From: Urechis unicinctus
Lineage: Eukaryota; Annelida; Polychaeta; Xenopneusta; Urechidae
DNA: 64,000 nucleotides
Direction of reading: 5' to 3'
Assembly (NCBI GenBank): GCA_034190875.2
Contig: CM067356.1
Span: 19,740,806 to 19,804,805 of the forward strand
In this document: positions 39,192 to 51,027 of the stretch, piece by piece
Layout: every line of letters starts with the position of its first letter
Numbering within the stretch: position 1 is the first letter of the stretch
Made by a program: the position numbers and the translations under genes
Notes under the pieces: model-generated
What the model was told of the DNA's origin: nothing
Databases searched by the model: none
Seen by the model: only the letters and a program-made list of their open reading frames with translations

Positions 39192-41594
39192 CTTGCTGGA
39201 ACTACTTTCGGCTCAATCCCATGATTCTTAGAACGAGTTATGCGAAAGGTGAGTGCGACCGAGCACGCCACATTTCGGGCGAAAATGCACAATAACGTCA
39301 TGTTAACAATAAAGATATAATTTTTCGTGCATTGTACACAATATGTTCTGTAGCTATACCATCCACGTAGATGCTCTGTTACGTATTATGGTCATTTGTA
39401 GCAACCCTAGCTTTTCCAACACGCCAACTGCGCGACACAAGAGCGCATAAGGATTTCCCACTTATTCAAGTTATTATTATCTGTGTTTTTGTCAACATAA
39501 ATAGCACATTGCCTTGTAGCAAAATGAACTAAGCATCCCGTAAGATGTGTGCATGTTGCAGTATTGTAATGAAAGCTTTTATCGAGTCGATATTATACTG
39601 TTGATCAGTTCAAAGAATGCTGGTTGTAACCAATGGGAATTATATATCAAGTGATAGGTACGCTTTACCTGCTATGGAAACGAAGATGCTACTTTTCATT
39701 TATACGGAAAAGATGAGGAAAAAGTTTGCAAGTCCTTATCGAGTGACAATGATTACACTGTATTGTTCAACTCCTTAAAATAGAGTGGTTTGATGTAATC
39801 GACCATTGTATTTTTAAACTCGGAAGCTCAAATTATGTTTTGAAAAAGTAGACGTGGTGATTTAAGGTGGCCATTGTGATACCCATACAAAGATGTCGTC
39901 TTCTGATTTTCATAATAATTTAAGCCATTGGCTGACGCTGCACATACAGATGTTGTGCAAGTTCGGCTCCTTTCAATGGATACGTCAAAATAAGATTGTT
40001 AGCTTAAGCAAAGATATGCTGAAAGATAGTGAATCTAAACATCTGAGTAGATGGGTAAAGAGTGATAACTATTGCATAAGCGTTTATTATAAAGAAGCTA
40101 GTACTGACGAGTTAAATGCAACACTGTATTAGTCGTCCTACACATACACATAGATCGCATAGTGACTGTCGTAGTACAGAAGATGGGTGACGACCAGGAA
40201 CAGCATCAGCCCCAAAGCAAACCAATCATATACATCGTATGTATTGCATTTATCCATTTGCCAATGATCATTTCTCAATTTCAACATACAGATCTTACTT
40301 CAACTATGACGCCTTCATGCCATTCCGATGAGGTCGTAATGTCGTTGTTGATGCGTTACATGTCATAGTATCCTCATTTCAAGGTGCAATTTACTAGGAT
40401 TGAGGCAAATCACACAAGTATTCCGATCGAAAACCTTTTTCACTAATGCGGTGTTCGAGAGAAATCTCGCTGCTATGGCGGTGCTGTCAAAGGAAAACAA
40501 CAACAATTTACTTTCTACATCGCCTCTATCGCAGACACGGGCTCATTTTCCATTGCAAAGTACTAATCTATTAATTTTTCATATTGGCACTTTGAGAGGG
40601 TCATTATTTTTTCTTGTGTCCTACAGGTACCACATATTTTTCACTCAAACCCGTCGCACAAAGTAGGGTGAATGCAACTGAACAGATTGATCAGCGGAAA
40701 CATGACAGAAACATTTGCAGATATATAACCTCTTGCTTTATTAACAGCAAAAGCCACCGGCAGTAGCGCAGTGATGAATTTATGCACAATTGGCAGCCTG
40801 CGCAATTGCTTTACCTACTACGTGCTTATCTAGATGACATTACTTCAGATCATACACATAACACATTTGTGGTGGCCCTTATACACAGAACGACATTGTG
40901 TAAATGCTACGTCACACGCTCTATTTGTTATACTTTCTGCTAGGCCGTTTAAACTTCTGTGTGCGATCCTCGAGAGACAAACTCGTTACACAACATCATC
41001 ATATATGGCCTCATTATCTACTGACACACTGAAAAGGCGATACTCACACACAATTGTAGGGTTTCAGAACATAATGAGCTTCGTCTAAAGAAACAAACAT
41101 ACTGATATATTTAGAAATACAATCCCCATACTCGTTTTGACTGTGTTATATGGGTGTATGCCTCAATCTTCTATATCAAATATTCCCATCACCAAACATT
41201 TAGTCATACGAATAGATTATTTGACCTTAATTATTCCTTATTAAGTGATATTGACGTTCTCAGAAGAATAGCCTAGTAGCTTGTCTCTGCTAATTTTATG
41301 CCCGAGACCTGCCCAAGCATAACGCAGTATAGTGCTATTCCACATCAGCTTTGATTATACATGGCAAATTAACACCTTTCTGGTGGCACAGGAATAGAAG
41401 TATACCTACCCTTATATATCGATGAAAGTAATTCCCTTCGCTTTATAGTTATTTTCACAAAATATGCCGCATAAAATGGTTGTGGTGCAACTATTTGTTT
41501 ATTTTGGAAGGTCGTCTACAACAAACCTGCTACTGTTTTTTTTGCACAACGATTTGGCAATTTTCGCTCTCTATGTGCAGCGAAGACATAAATA
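39192..41594. other. Intergenic stretch, possible promoter side of the 39.19-kb exon
   Basis: No supported gene. The first few hundred bases would contain the promoter of the minus-strand exon at 39131-39191 if that exon is real; no TATA box is evident there. Confidence 0.4.
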
Positions 41595-41795
41595 TGCTAC
41601 TCAGTAAATAACACTCCAATTAACATACAGACCTACAAGACTTCTGCCGAGACCCTGCAACAGCCTCACGTACCGTCAAGTCACGTTCCTGCGGTTCCTT
41701 CTTTGTGGTAACAAGCCAGAATAAGTATTCGAGCCGCTAAAGCTGTTTGCATTGACATTTGAACAAGCTTCCAATTCCATCTGTAACTATGAATA
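41595..41795. repeat. Dispersed repeat family C, copy 2
   Basis: Partner of 32045-32240, sharing TTCTGCCGAGACC, CACGTTCCTGCGGTT, GAGCCGCTAAAGCTGTTT and CATCTGTAACTATGAATAAT. Confidence 0.7.
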
Positions 41796-44700
41796 ATGGA
41801 TGGATGCTCGTGGATAGTATACACACGGTGGAGGAAATGCATTTGGGACACTTCAGGGACGCATTCGTATCACGGCTAAAACACATATCAGTCAAGGCGT
41901 TATGCTTGAATGTATGTCACTTGTTATTTATATGATAACATTTATGGCAATCCATGGTCCAAACATTGGGTTAAAATGTTAAAGGTAATAATCATTTTAA
42001 ATGAAAAGGCAAGTTATGAGTGAAACGTTCTATATCTAATATGTCGGACTACATCAGTGCGGATTGGGAATGCCACTCCCACCACAACTTACACCTAATG
42101 ATTGTTAAATAGGATATCAGTCCTGATAGGTACAATAAGCACTAATTATTGAGCGTCCTCACTCTATAGTAAAACGTGGTATCATCTGCAAATTGCTTCA
42201 ACCTCACAACTACAGCACAAACGATATAACTTGTGTAGATTAAGAAAACGACGCCTCCGGGCCGACCTTTTGATGACACCAATAAATATTCCAATATAAT
42301 CTACTAGTGCTTGACCATTGACACTGTTTTCTGCTAACCACTGGTGGGGACATTTGATTAACAAGTACATATACTTGAGTCTGACTATCAAGCAGCCGTA
42401 GATATGTGTGTTCATCAGTCATGCACACATACATATATCTGACCATCATATATATGCGTCTTACATAATGGCATGCAAATACATATGTGAAGCAATCGTG
42501 TTCTCAACAGCCACATTTTAACGCGCATGTAATACAAATAATACATAAGTGGTCGCCTTTTTCCACCGACTGCCCATTGGGAAATAAATACAGGAGTGCA
42601 TCAGACGCTTTATTCATGATGCGCTCTGCTCATCAGTTCGTGTGCAAGTAATCTAATACGGGATAAAATAATTCAAAATTTAGACGCATTATCAACTGGC
42701 GCCCTAGCAAAGAATTGGGCATCAGAATCTTATGAGCTGCCTTAACAGGGGAACATCTAATATGTTCAGCCATTGTGGAATTGCGCGGAGGAGGGGGGTC
42801 CACACGGATACCCCAAAATCTGCCCGACTGAGATTAAATCATTTATCTATATTTGTGTTGACGGTTTTTATGTAGGTCTATTAGTGTATCACTGTCATAA
42901 TTATTACATCCATCTTCTTTGTTACCAGACACCCAACCTCATCTTTTTCACCTTATTTGCAAATGTCGCTACACTTGTATCCGTGTTTCCGTGTACAGTA
43001 TTTCAAAGAGTCTCGTGATTTAATATCAAATATTTGTCAACCATCCTTGTATCTGTTTCTATTGACGTCAAGTCGCGTTAAACAGAAATCTTTATAATCT
43101 TAATTATAAACGAGATGGTCTGACTTAATGCTTTCAGCATGGCGGGTCAACTTGACTTTATTCCATAGAAACGCTGTCAATAATGTATAATAAAGCACAT
43201 GAAATTACATTAGTATTAGTACATTCCATTCATAATTTGAGGCCTTACATTTACCAAATATCAATGACAGCTGCTTAATGTAGTTCCTAGTTTACCTCTG
43301 TAACTAGCACATGTATTGATAAAGTACATTGGCAATCAAATATGCGATTATAATTATTAATGACGAGATGAATTGCACCTGTTGTGGATAAGGCAAAGTT
43401 TACGCCCAAATGTCGACATATATGTTGCGCACCTTGTTGCTGTATCAATACATATATATCAAAACAACGGTACATCTCGTGACGCTGAAAAAATAGCTGC
43501 TTTGATGTTCACATAATACGATTTAAAACATATGGGTTAGAAATCGCTTTTGAGATCGAATGCCCCATAAAGACTATGACGAATGAGGATGATTGTGGTG
43601 GCTGGGCACTGCCGCTTTTGTGCCGGCATGCGTGCAACGTTTTGAAACTGCACATGGTCCGAAAAAAGAATAGTTACTAAATTAGTATCACTGTTCTGGT
43701 ATTTGGCAAACGTAGCACACAATGATGTTGACAGAACCAGGGTTATGTATGGGCGTGATTTTTTTCACAGCAAATATAATCCACAATAAATAGTATTGGT
43801 GTCGAAGAGATAATTTCCGACGATTTCAAGCCAGAAAGTAAATTTTGTAATAACAAAAGCACGGAGTGCAGCCAGCATTAACATCCAGATAGTATCCATC
43901 ATTCAACACTTGCAGTGTCAAGTAAACATAGTTTCGCAGATAACAAAATCCTTACCCGTCCTTATCAATATTGATTATGGTATGCTCCAACTCCAACTTC
44001 TTGTGAATTAGGTGTTAGTGACTGTAGAGAAACACAACATACAAGCAGACTGATCACACCACCAGGAGCGTCATTACTTGACCGAGAGTTAGCTAGAGTG
44101 ACACATCTACCAAAGAGGCAGAAGGCAAGAGACAGGACATCGGAAAGGGAGCGGATCTGAGGTCAGAAATGGAGTTGAAACGGGGAAGGGGCGTAAGACG
44201 GAGCGGTGTTGGTAAGTGGCATAAGTGTCATCACTAATGTATGCAGTCGTAAGACAGACTACAATAAATAAGGTTAGGTCGTACTTTAACCAGGATAATC
44301 CCCACAATCTATCTAATTCTACCATTGAGTCAAATCCCAGCCCCTTCCCCATAACCGGTGAATGTTAATATAGTTTTGAGTTCAACTATCGAAATGAAGT
44401 GTTGACCGATACACTGTGCTCTCTGATCCCCGTAGTTTACAGAGTAACCTACATTCGTGCTAGTGCAATCTGCTACATGTGTATCTACGTGTAGGCAGCG
44501 AGTAGTCCAAGAGGTTCATTCTATTGCCAACATAAACCTGAATCGTAATTGGCATACACCAACAAGACGTATGCCTTCCGTTGTAAATGTTACCCAATGT
44601 ACAGTGTTCCACGTCTCCTGCTATAATGTGGTGGCTATTTATAGATGTTCTGTCATTCTGCCGTTAATCTCTCTTGGTCACGGATGAAGTCTACGTAAGG

Positions 44701-45408
44701 CGTACGTATGACACAGTGGCTCTGGATGCCAGCAAATCTCGTCGAAGATACATAACCTGTCGTTCGACATGCACATTACCAATATGTTATGTTTATAACC
44801 CAATGCCTAATGTCATTGCCGAGTGATTTACCCGTGATTTCGCATTTAAGTACACAATCATCACGGGAATCAATCAGTAATTTAGTTGTCAATATTATAA
44901 ATCACAATCACTTTACGTGTCATACAGAGCAACACATTATTCTAAAAACAATGAAACTGCATTATTGAAATGCTCTTTGTTAACTTCACGCATGCGACTG
45001 AATGTTCCGAGGTTCTGTGCTTTCACTTGTGTCCCGACTGACTGCTTTTCGTAGATTCACTTTCAATAATGTATGTAGCACTCGCGGTTCCATTTGGATT
45101 GCCTCACACTTTTGGATGTCATGTCACATATTTAAACGCAAGCAAGTTTAATTGTGTCCAGTTAGCAGTACATTTCATGCATGATTGATGAATAGCATTA
45201 GCCCGGTATCATTTGTACCCTTCCCTGGAGCGATTTACTTATTAGCAGTTTACTCTGAGGTTGATATATGCATTGAGGAGGTAAACTCTAGTAGTGTAAG
45301 ACGTGCCCCTTCACACCTCGTTTTTGAAATCGAACACTGGACGACGTGGATTGCGCAATATATGTTTCGCTGACGATCGCATGCGGATTCGGTGCGGTAT
45401 TTTGATGA
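41796..45408. other. Intergenic stretch without recognisable genes
   Basis: Only short frames; nothing supported on either strand. Confidence 0.5.
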
Positions 45409-45900
45409 CCTAATTCTATTTTTGGAAAGTGATTTCACCATCTGTTCCGTTATTTTCCGCCCTTGAAATCTTTGCGACCTTGGTGACCTCATGGAGGGGC
45501 GCTATTTTGGATGAGGTCATTTTTGGGAGTTTTATTGAGAAGGAGTTTGTAAATGGGTATTAAAAGTCAATTAGCGGTAATGGTGTTGAAAGAGAAGTGA
45601 AGGATAGTGTTAATGTTAGTGGAGTATTCACCATCTGTTCAGATATGAAGACGGTGTTTACGAGGTGATTTGTTGCTATTAACTTCCTTTATCCCATGAC
45701 ATGTGGTGATATATTGAATTGGTGACCTTAGGAGGGTAACGCGATGTACGGTATTCGAGTGAGTTCATTTGGGGCTATGTCCTTAGGAAGGTTGTTGACT
45801 TTCGACCTGCTGTGATGAATGGGCGGTATTTGGGTGAGGTCATTTTCGATAGTTTTATTGAGGAGATTGTAAATGGGTATTAAAAGTCAATTTTCGTTAG
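45409..45900. repeat. Left-flank direct repeats of the Polinton element
   Basis: The first 120 bp (TTCTATTTTTGGAAAGTGAT through GGGGCGCTATTTTGGATGAG) recurs nearly unchanged at 46893-47010. Within this block two further diverged repeats occur: GTAAATGGGTATTAAAAGTC at about 45549 and 45870, and TTCACCATCTGTTC at about 45430 and 45629. A repetitive flank of this kind is expected near the terminal repeats of a Polinton, but no inverted partner is seen at the right end. Confidence 0.7.
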
Positions 45901-46239
45901 ATATGTTGGTCGATTGAAGTTTTCACGTGAATGAATCTTACTAGCATATGAGTCTTACATAGGAGGGAAAAAATGACAGATGTCTTTAAGTGTGTTGTAA
46001 CTCTCATTGAGAATATAACGACAGATGGATTAAAAGTTGACCATTGGATATTTCTCAAAATGGGGGTGGAGTTATGGGTTACAAATAGCGGATGGTAACT
46101 TAACTTCCGAATAGTTTTCATCTGGAATATTTCCCGAATAACAAGCATGGAGCACATTTACGCCAATCATTTTGTTTCAACGAACCCATAAAAATCAAAA
46201 TTTACTAATTCCGACTATTCTGGTTTAGTGGAACAAACA

Positions 46240-46623
46240 ATGACAAATCCTGATTTGGAGGAACATTTTGGCCTTTATAAAATAGTGTTTTATAAACTTT
46301 TCAACTACACAGTTGGCGTGACAGGATCGTATCCTGGAGGATATGACTCAGCCCCCACCAAGTGGGTGAAAGTTATAACAAAGGGCGGGTCCCTCGTAAC
46401 GGCGTATCCCGTACTGTGAGTATTTGCCTAAAGCACGCTATATCATAGTATAGATTCGTTGATTTTTTTTTGTATCTGTTGTAAGTCTATATTTCTTTGT
46501 TTGTAGGGAACCCAAACATCTTTTACAAAACAGTGAGTACCGCAAATGATTAAGATTCTCTGGAATTTTATTTTATTCTTAGAGATTAAAACAAAAATAA
46601 TTTGTTTTTGTTTGTAGGATGAA
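46240..46623 (+). CDS. Small spliced gene of unknown function at the left end of the element
   Basis: The ATG at 46240 opens MTNPDLEEHFGLYKIVFYKL and continues through VGVTGSYPGGYDSAPTKW to a donor ACT/GTGAGT (exon 1 ends 46415). A 26-base exon at 46507-46532 lies between a TTTGTTTGTAG acceptor and a GTGAGT donor. A last exon starts at 46618 after TTTGTTTGTAG and stops within two codons. The splice phases agree (2, then 1), giving about 68 residues. AT-rich sequence with an AATAAA-type signal follows at about 46668. It lies between the two copies of the left-flank repeat and is transcribed toward the polymerase gene. I do not recognise the protein, and the splicing is inferred from signals only. 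Confidence 0.45.
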
Positions 46624-46892
46624 GATAGAAGAAATTAGTTAGAATTAAATATTTTTAAAATTAAATAAATATAAATATATAAATGTTATACTGGTGTTTG
46701 TGTTATTAATCGGACTCGATGAATCTGTGGTATAATTACACAAGCTGGTAATGTGATTTACCGATCGTTGAATTCACGATGCGCATCTATCTTAATTAAA
46801 TAACGACTCATGTCAAACGATTTGATAAATTAGTCATTGTGAGTTGCCCCCCTGTCAGTCGATTTCGCATTCACCTCAGATATTGTGGTGAC

Positions 46893-47030
46893 ATCATTCT
46901 ATTTTTGGAAAGTGATTTCATCATCTGTTCCGTTATTTTTCGTCCTTGAAATCTTTGCGACCTTGGTGACCTCATGGAGGGGCGCTATTTTGGATGAGGT
47001 CATTCTATTTTTGGAAAGTTATTTCACAAT
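46893..47030. repeat. Second copy of the left-flank repeat, upstream of the polymerase promoter
   Basis: Nearly identical to 45409-45530 (CTATTTTTGGAAAGTGATTT, CTTTGCGACCTTGGTGACCT, GGGGCGCTATTTTGGATGAG). A third partial repeat, CTATTTTTGGAAAGTTATTT, follows at about 47003-47025. Confidence 0.85.
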
Positions 47031-47089
47031 TTTCGTCGGATATGTCGTCATAGTTTGCTGAGCTAAACTAAATGATGGGATAGAGGGTG

Positions 47090-47098
47090 TATATAAAA
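47090..47098 (+). promoter_or_regulatory. TATA box of the polymerase transcription unit
   Basis: TATATAAAA lies 45 bases before the ATG at 47135, with an initiator-like TTCAGTT about 30 bases downstream. It is a canonical RNA polymerase II arrangement. Confidence 0.65.
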
Positions 47099-47134
47099 CG
47101 GGAGAGTGTCTCAGTCCTGCGTTCAGTTATAACC

Positions 47135-47482
47135 ATGGCTGAGAAGAGACAGCTAGTAGCTTTCAACGATGTGTGCAAATGCAGTAGACCGATGAGCGAT
47201 GCGGATTTGTTAAAAGCCGTGGAACAAATCGAGATGGAAAGCACTAAGTATGATTTTATTTTCTATATCTGAATTATAGAATTACCAGGTATACGTCATT
47301 TATTTATTTATTTTTGTTACGCGTGTGTGTTTTAGTGTTGACGGGAGACGAAGATATTTTACATGTCGCTATGGACGCGTATGAAATAGAACAGGCGAAT
47401 ACAGCATTGGATTTGTTAAACAACGCTCAACACAGCCCCCCGACACAAACTGGAAATGGCGCTACAGTCGACAACGCTAAGG
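47135..47482 (+). pseudogene. Probable 5' exons of the polymerase B transcript
   Basis: Exon 1 starts at the ATG at 47135 (ACCATGGCTG context) and reads MAEKRQLVAFNDVCKCSRPM to a donor AA/GTATGA at 47248. A pyrimidine-rich tract and acceptor TTTTAG precede a second segment at 47336 encoding DILHVAMDAYEIEQANTALD and LLNNAQHSPPTQTG. The joined phase does not keep that second frame open, so either a frameshift or another splice site is involved. The second segment ends near a GTAGGT string at 47483, beside a short duplication of TAGGTCTATTA. These segments lie where other Polinton polymerases have a poorly conserved N-terminus. Confidence 0.45.
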
Positions 47483-48298
47483 GTAGGTCTATTAAAGGAT
47501 AGGTCTATTACCGGTAGAATTGAGGAATGACGTAATGGAAAGCTTTATGATTTTGGGTGATCTTTATATTGACAGATTATCGATGATTATGTCGACAGAA
47601 GCTGTGTTGGCTGCTAATGAAAGAGCTATTCGGACTCATACGCGATATGGAAGGCTACAAACTGTTTACAACTATAATTTATCTGAAGATGTGCCCAACC
47701 TCAACCAGAATATATTTGAGGAATGCGATTCAGCCTTTAAAATCAACGGGAGTTATGGATTCTTATTACGTCACAAAGAAACAGATGAATTGCGGTACTT
47801 TCACTCGTCCGTCAACAACCATCGAATGCTACCAACCCCTCTAGTCGTACGGAATGCCGATGATTTTGAGAGGGCTATGCGTGAAATAACACAAAGAGAC
47901 ATTTTAACCTACGCCCAGAACCAACGACCGGATTCGAAATGGAGTGTAGAGGAAGTGACTAATTTGACCATCTTTTGAACCCAATCGAAGATCACGTGAT
48001 CGGCTACCCACCACCCGTAATGCCGGAACACCTGAAAACAAACAGAGCCATCAACTTGTTAGAGCGAAGTCAACAAACGGGTAAACCGTATCAAGACCGA
48101 TTGTGCTTTTTCAGGGCCCTGGCTTTACATAGAGGAGTTGAGATCACGAGTCTAGAGAATGCAGCAAAAATATTGTTAAAGACTGCTTACCCAAAACAAA
48201 AGAAAAAAACATTTGCAGGTGTACCCCTTGAAGACGTCGAAAGACTAGCAAAACAATTCAAAGTGAATATCACCGTGTATACGCTAGACGAGAATCAA

Positions 48299-48406
48299 GT
48301 AAGTGTGTCTTGTAGTGATTAAACAGAAGTAACAACATAAACGATGTAATCATTTGATATCGAAATGGAAATATGAGATGTGATCGATTTGTTATATGTG
48401 TTTCAG
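48299..48406 (+). other. Spliceosomal intron 1 in the polymerase gene
   Basis: Donor CAA/GTAAGTG and acceptor TGTTTCAG/GTAGC. Removing it joins two conserved blocks in phase 0. Confidence 0.85.
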
Positions 48407-50453
48407 GTAGCTACTTTGGTCAAGCGAACGCGCACAAAATTCGCCGCGACCTTGAAATTGAACCTGTACGAAAATCACTTTAGTTACATCAAAAACTTTG
48501 ACCTTTATAGCAAATCATATATTTGTGGTACCTGTCAGAAGCTGTGGAAAAGTGAGAAAAAACTACATCGCCACGAAAACATATGTACTGTGGAAACGAA
48601 ATACAAGTACCCAGGCGGTGTTTTTCATCTACCACCCACTATCTTTGAAGCGTTACGGGACGAAGGAATCGAAATAGAAGACGGTATTTACCCTTACAGA
48701 GCCACCTATGATTTTGAAAGTTATTTTGGAGAAGACAACCTACCCGTCAATTCACCCAAAGTCACCTGGGACCAAAAACACGTACCGTTATCAGTGAGTG
48801 TATGCAGCAATGTACCTGATTATACAGAACCAAAATGCTTTGTAACGGAAGGAAACGCACAAACATTGATTGACAGGATGATGATGTATATAGAGGAGAT
48901 ATCAAACGCCGCCTATCTACTGATGCTTGCTCAATACGAAGCTACCCTAACCCAGTTACAAGAGAAAATCGATGAAGCCCACCAACTGGACCCGGTCGTC
49001 AAGGGAGAACATCCATTGCAGAAATTACAGAAAAAATTCGACAACTATTTACATGTATTACCGTTAGTCGGATTCAACTCATCGAATTATGACCTCAACC
49101 TTGTGAAAATACGTTGACAACTTACCTGCAAGAACATTCATCGATCAAGTATACCATCAAACGAAATAACTCATTCATGTGCATTGAAACGGACCATGTA
49201 CGGTTTTTGGATATCACCAACTTTATTGCACCTGGATATACATACGACAAATACCTACGAGCCTTTCAATGCGAACAGAAAAAGGGATATTTCCCGTATG
49301 AATGGGTGACACTCGATCGTTTGAAAAATACAGAATTACCACCCCATGCAGCTTTTTACAGTGCGTTAAAACAAGAAAACATTACAGCAGACCAATACGC
49401 TGAATGTCAAGAAGTGTGGGAAGCAGGTCATATGCAGACTTTTAAAGACTTTTTGATATATTACAACAATTTAGATGTCGAACCGTTTCTGGAAGCCATA
49501 GAGAAACAGAGTCGTTTTTACAGTGAGAGAGGTATAGATATGTTGAAGGATGGAATATCAGTGCCCGGATTAACCATGCGATATTTATTTCAAGACTTGG
49601 AAGATTATTTTACCTTACCTGACGAAAAGAACAACGACATCTATTGGTTGATTAAAAATGGAATAGTGGGCGGACCCTCAATCATCTTTCATCGTTACCA
49701 CGAAAAAGGAAAAACTTACATCAGGCGTGAACAGAACGGAAATGAAGCGAAGTTGTGTGAAGGAATTGTAGGTTATGATGCCAATGCGCTTTATCTATGG
49801 GCATTGTCTCAACCCATGCAAGCCAACTTTCCGACCCGACGTCACGCGCCTGAGTTTAAACCAATTCAGACCCGAAAAGGCGGAATAGCGGATGAATGGT
49901 TGGCTTGGATAGCACACAGCTCACAAAATCAAATACAACATCGTCTAAACAGAGGGGAAAAAAGAATAGGTGCCCGGCGATTACCCGTAGACGGTTGGTG
50001 CAAAGAAACGCAAACAGTATATCAGTTTCACGGATGTGTATGGCATGGCTGTCCGTGTCTGAAATTGACCCATAGCCCCATCAGTGGAAAACTAATGAGT
50101 GATTTATGTGCCGAAACAGAAAGAAATACCCAGTATTTGAGAGGATTAGGTTATGATGTCGTAGCTGTGTGGGAATGTGAATGGACGAAAAAAAAAAAAA
50201 AACAGACCCTCAGATCAAAGCGTTCACGTACAGTCGACCGCAACCACTACGAACCGGTTTGACGGAAAAACAGCTCATAGCCAATATACGTGACGGAACC
50301 TTTTTTGGAATGGCTGAAGTAGATATACACGTACCAGAAACTCTTAAAGACTATTTTAGTGAGATGACCCCTATATTCAAAAACATTGAACTGACCCGAG
50401 ATGAAATTGGACCTTTTATGCGAGACTACGCCGAACAACGGGACATTATGAAA

Positions 50454-50549
50454 GTAAGTACACAAGGTGACAAGGGGCGTGGGATCATAATGTATTTTGT
50501 TGCGATCATTATGATGTCATAACGATTTTTATTATTTATTTTCATATAG
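50454..50549 (+). other. Spliceosomal intron 2 in the polymerase gene
   Basis: Donor AAA/GTAAGTA and acceptor TTTTCATATAG/ACGG, phase 0. It separates two adjacent conserved polymerase segments (RDIMK and LIGSYKG). Confidence 0.85.
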
Positions 50550-50722
50550 ACGGAATGGCGGACGTTGATAGGGAGCTACAAAGGTGTGAAAATATTGCTT
50601 GCTAGCCCACTACTGAAATGGTACTTGGAACATGGTCTGGTGATCACAAAAATATACCAAACACTGGAGTACGAACCCACAGCCTGTTTCAAACGATTTG
50701 CCGAGACCGTATCAGACGCCAG

Positions 50723-50822
50723 GTATGTACGAATATATATATGATATACTCTTATAGTTATATATGATATACTCTTTCAAGCGTTGAATTTTATTTTTGA
50801 TAATGTTCTTGTTTGTGTGTAG
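50723..50822 (+). other. Spliceosomal intron 3 in the polymerase gene
   Basis: Donor CAG/GTATGT and acceptor TTTGTGTGTAG/ACGT, phase 2. Removal preserves the conserved Asp-Ala-Arg-Arg-Gly-Gly-Asp run. Confidence 0.85.
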
Positions 50823-50885
50823 ACGTGGGGGTGATGTCGACCCGAGTCAGACCGTTATAGCCGAAACTTGGAAATTCGGCCTATG

Positions 50886-51027
50886 GTAAATATACTAAAA
50901 TGTATTATTGTAAAATATATTGATTTAATTGTTACTTTCAAATTTATTTCAAATTTATGATTTAAAAAAATTAAAAAAAATACCCGTCAAGTGCTGTTGA
51001 TTTATACTAATTTGTCTATGTTTGTAG
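50886..51027 (+). other. Spliceosomal intron 4 in the polymerase gene
   Basis: Donor ATG/GTAAAT and acceptor TATGTTTGTAG/GTAAA, phase 1. It splits the Tyr-Gly/Lys end of polymerase motif B. Confidence 0.8.

Noticed and set aside
47483-47517. A 35-base intron between the 5' segment and the polymerase frame
   Set aside because: Too short for a normal spliceosomal intron; a small duplication and frameshift explain the region better.
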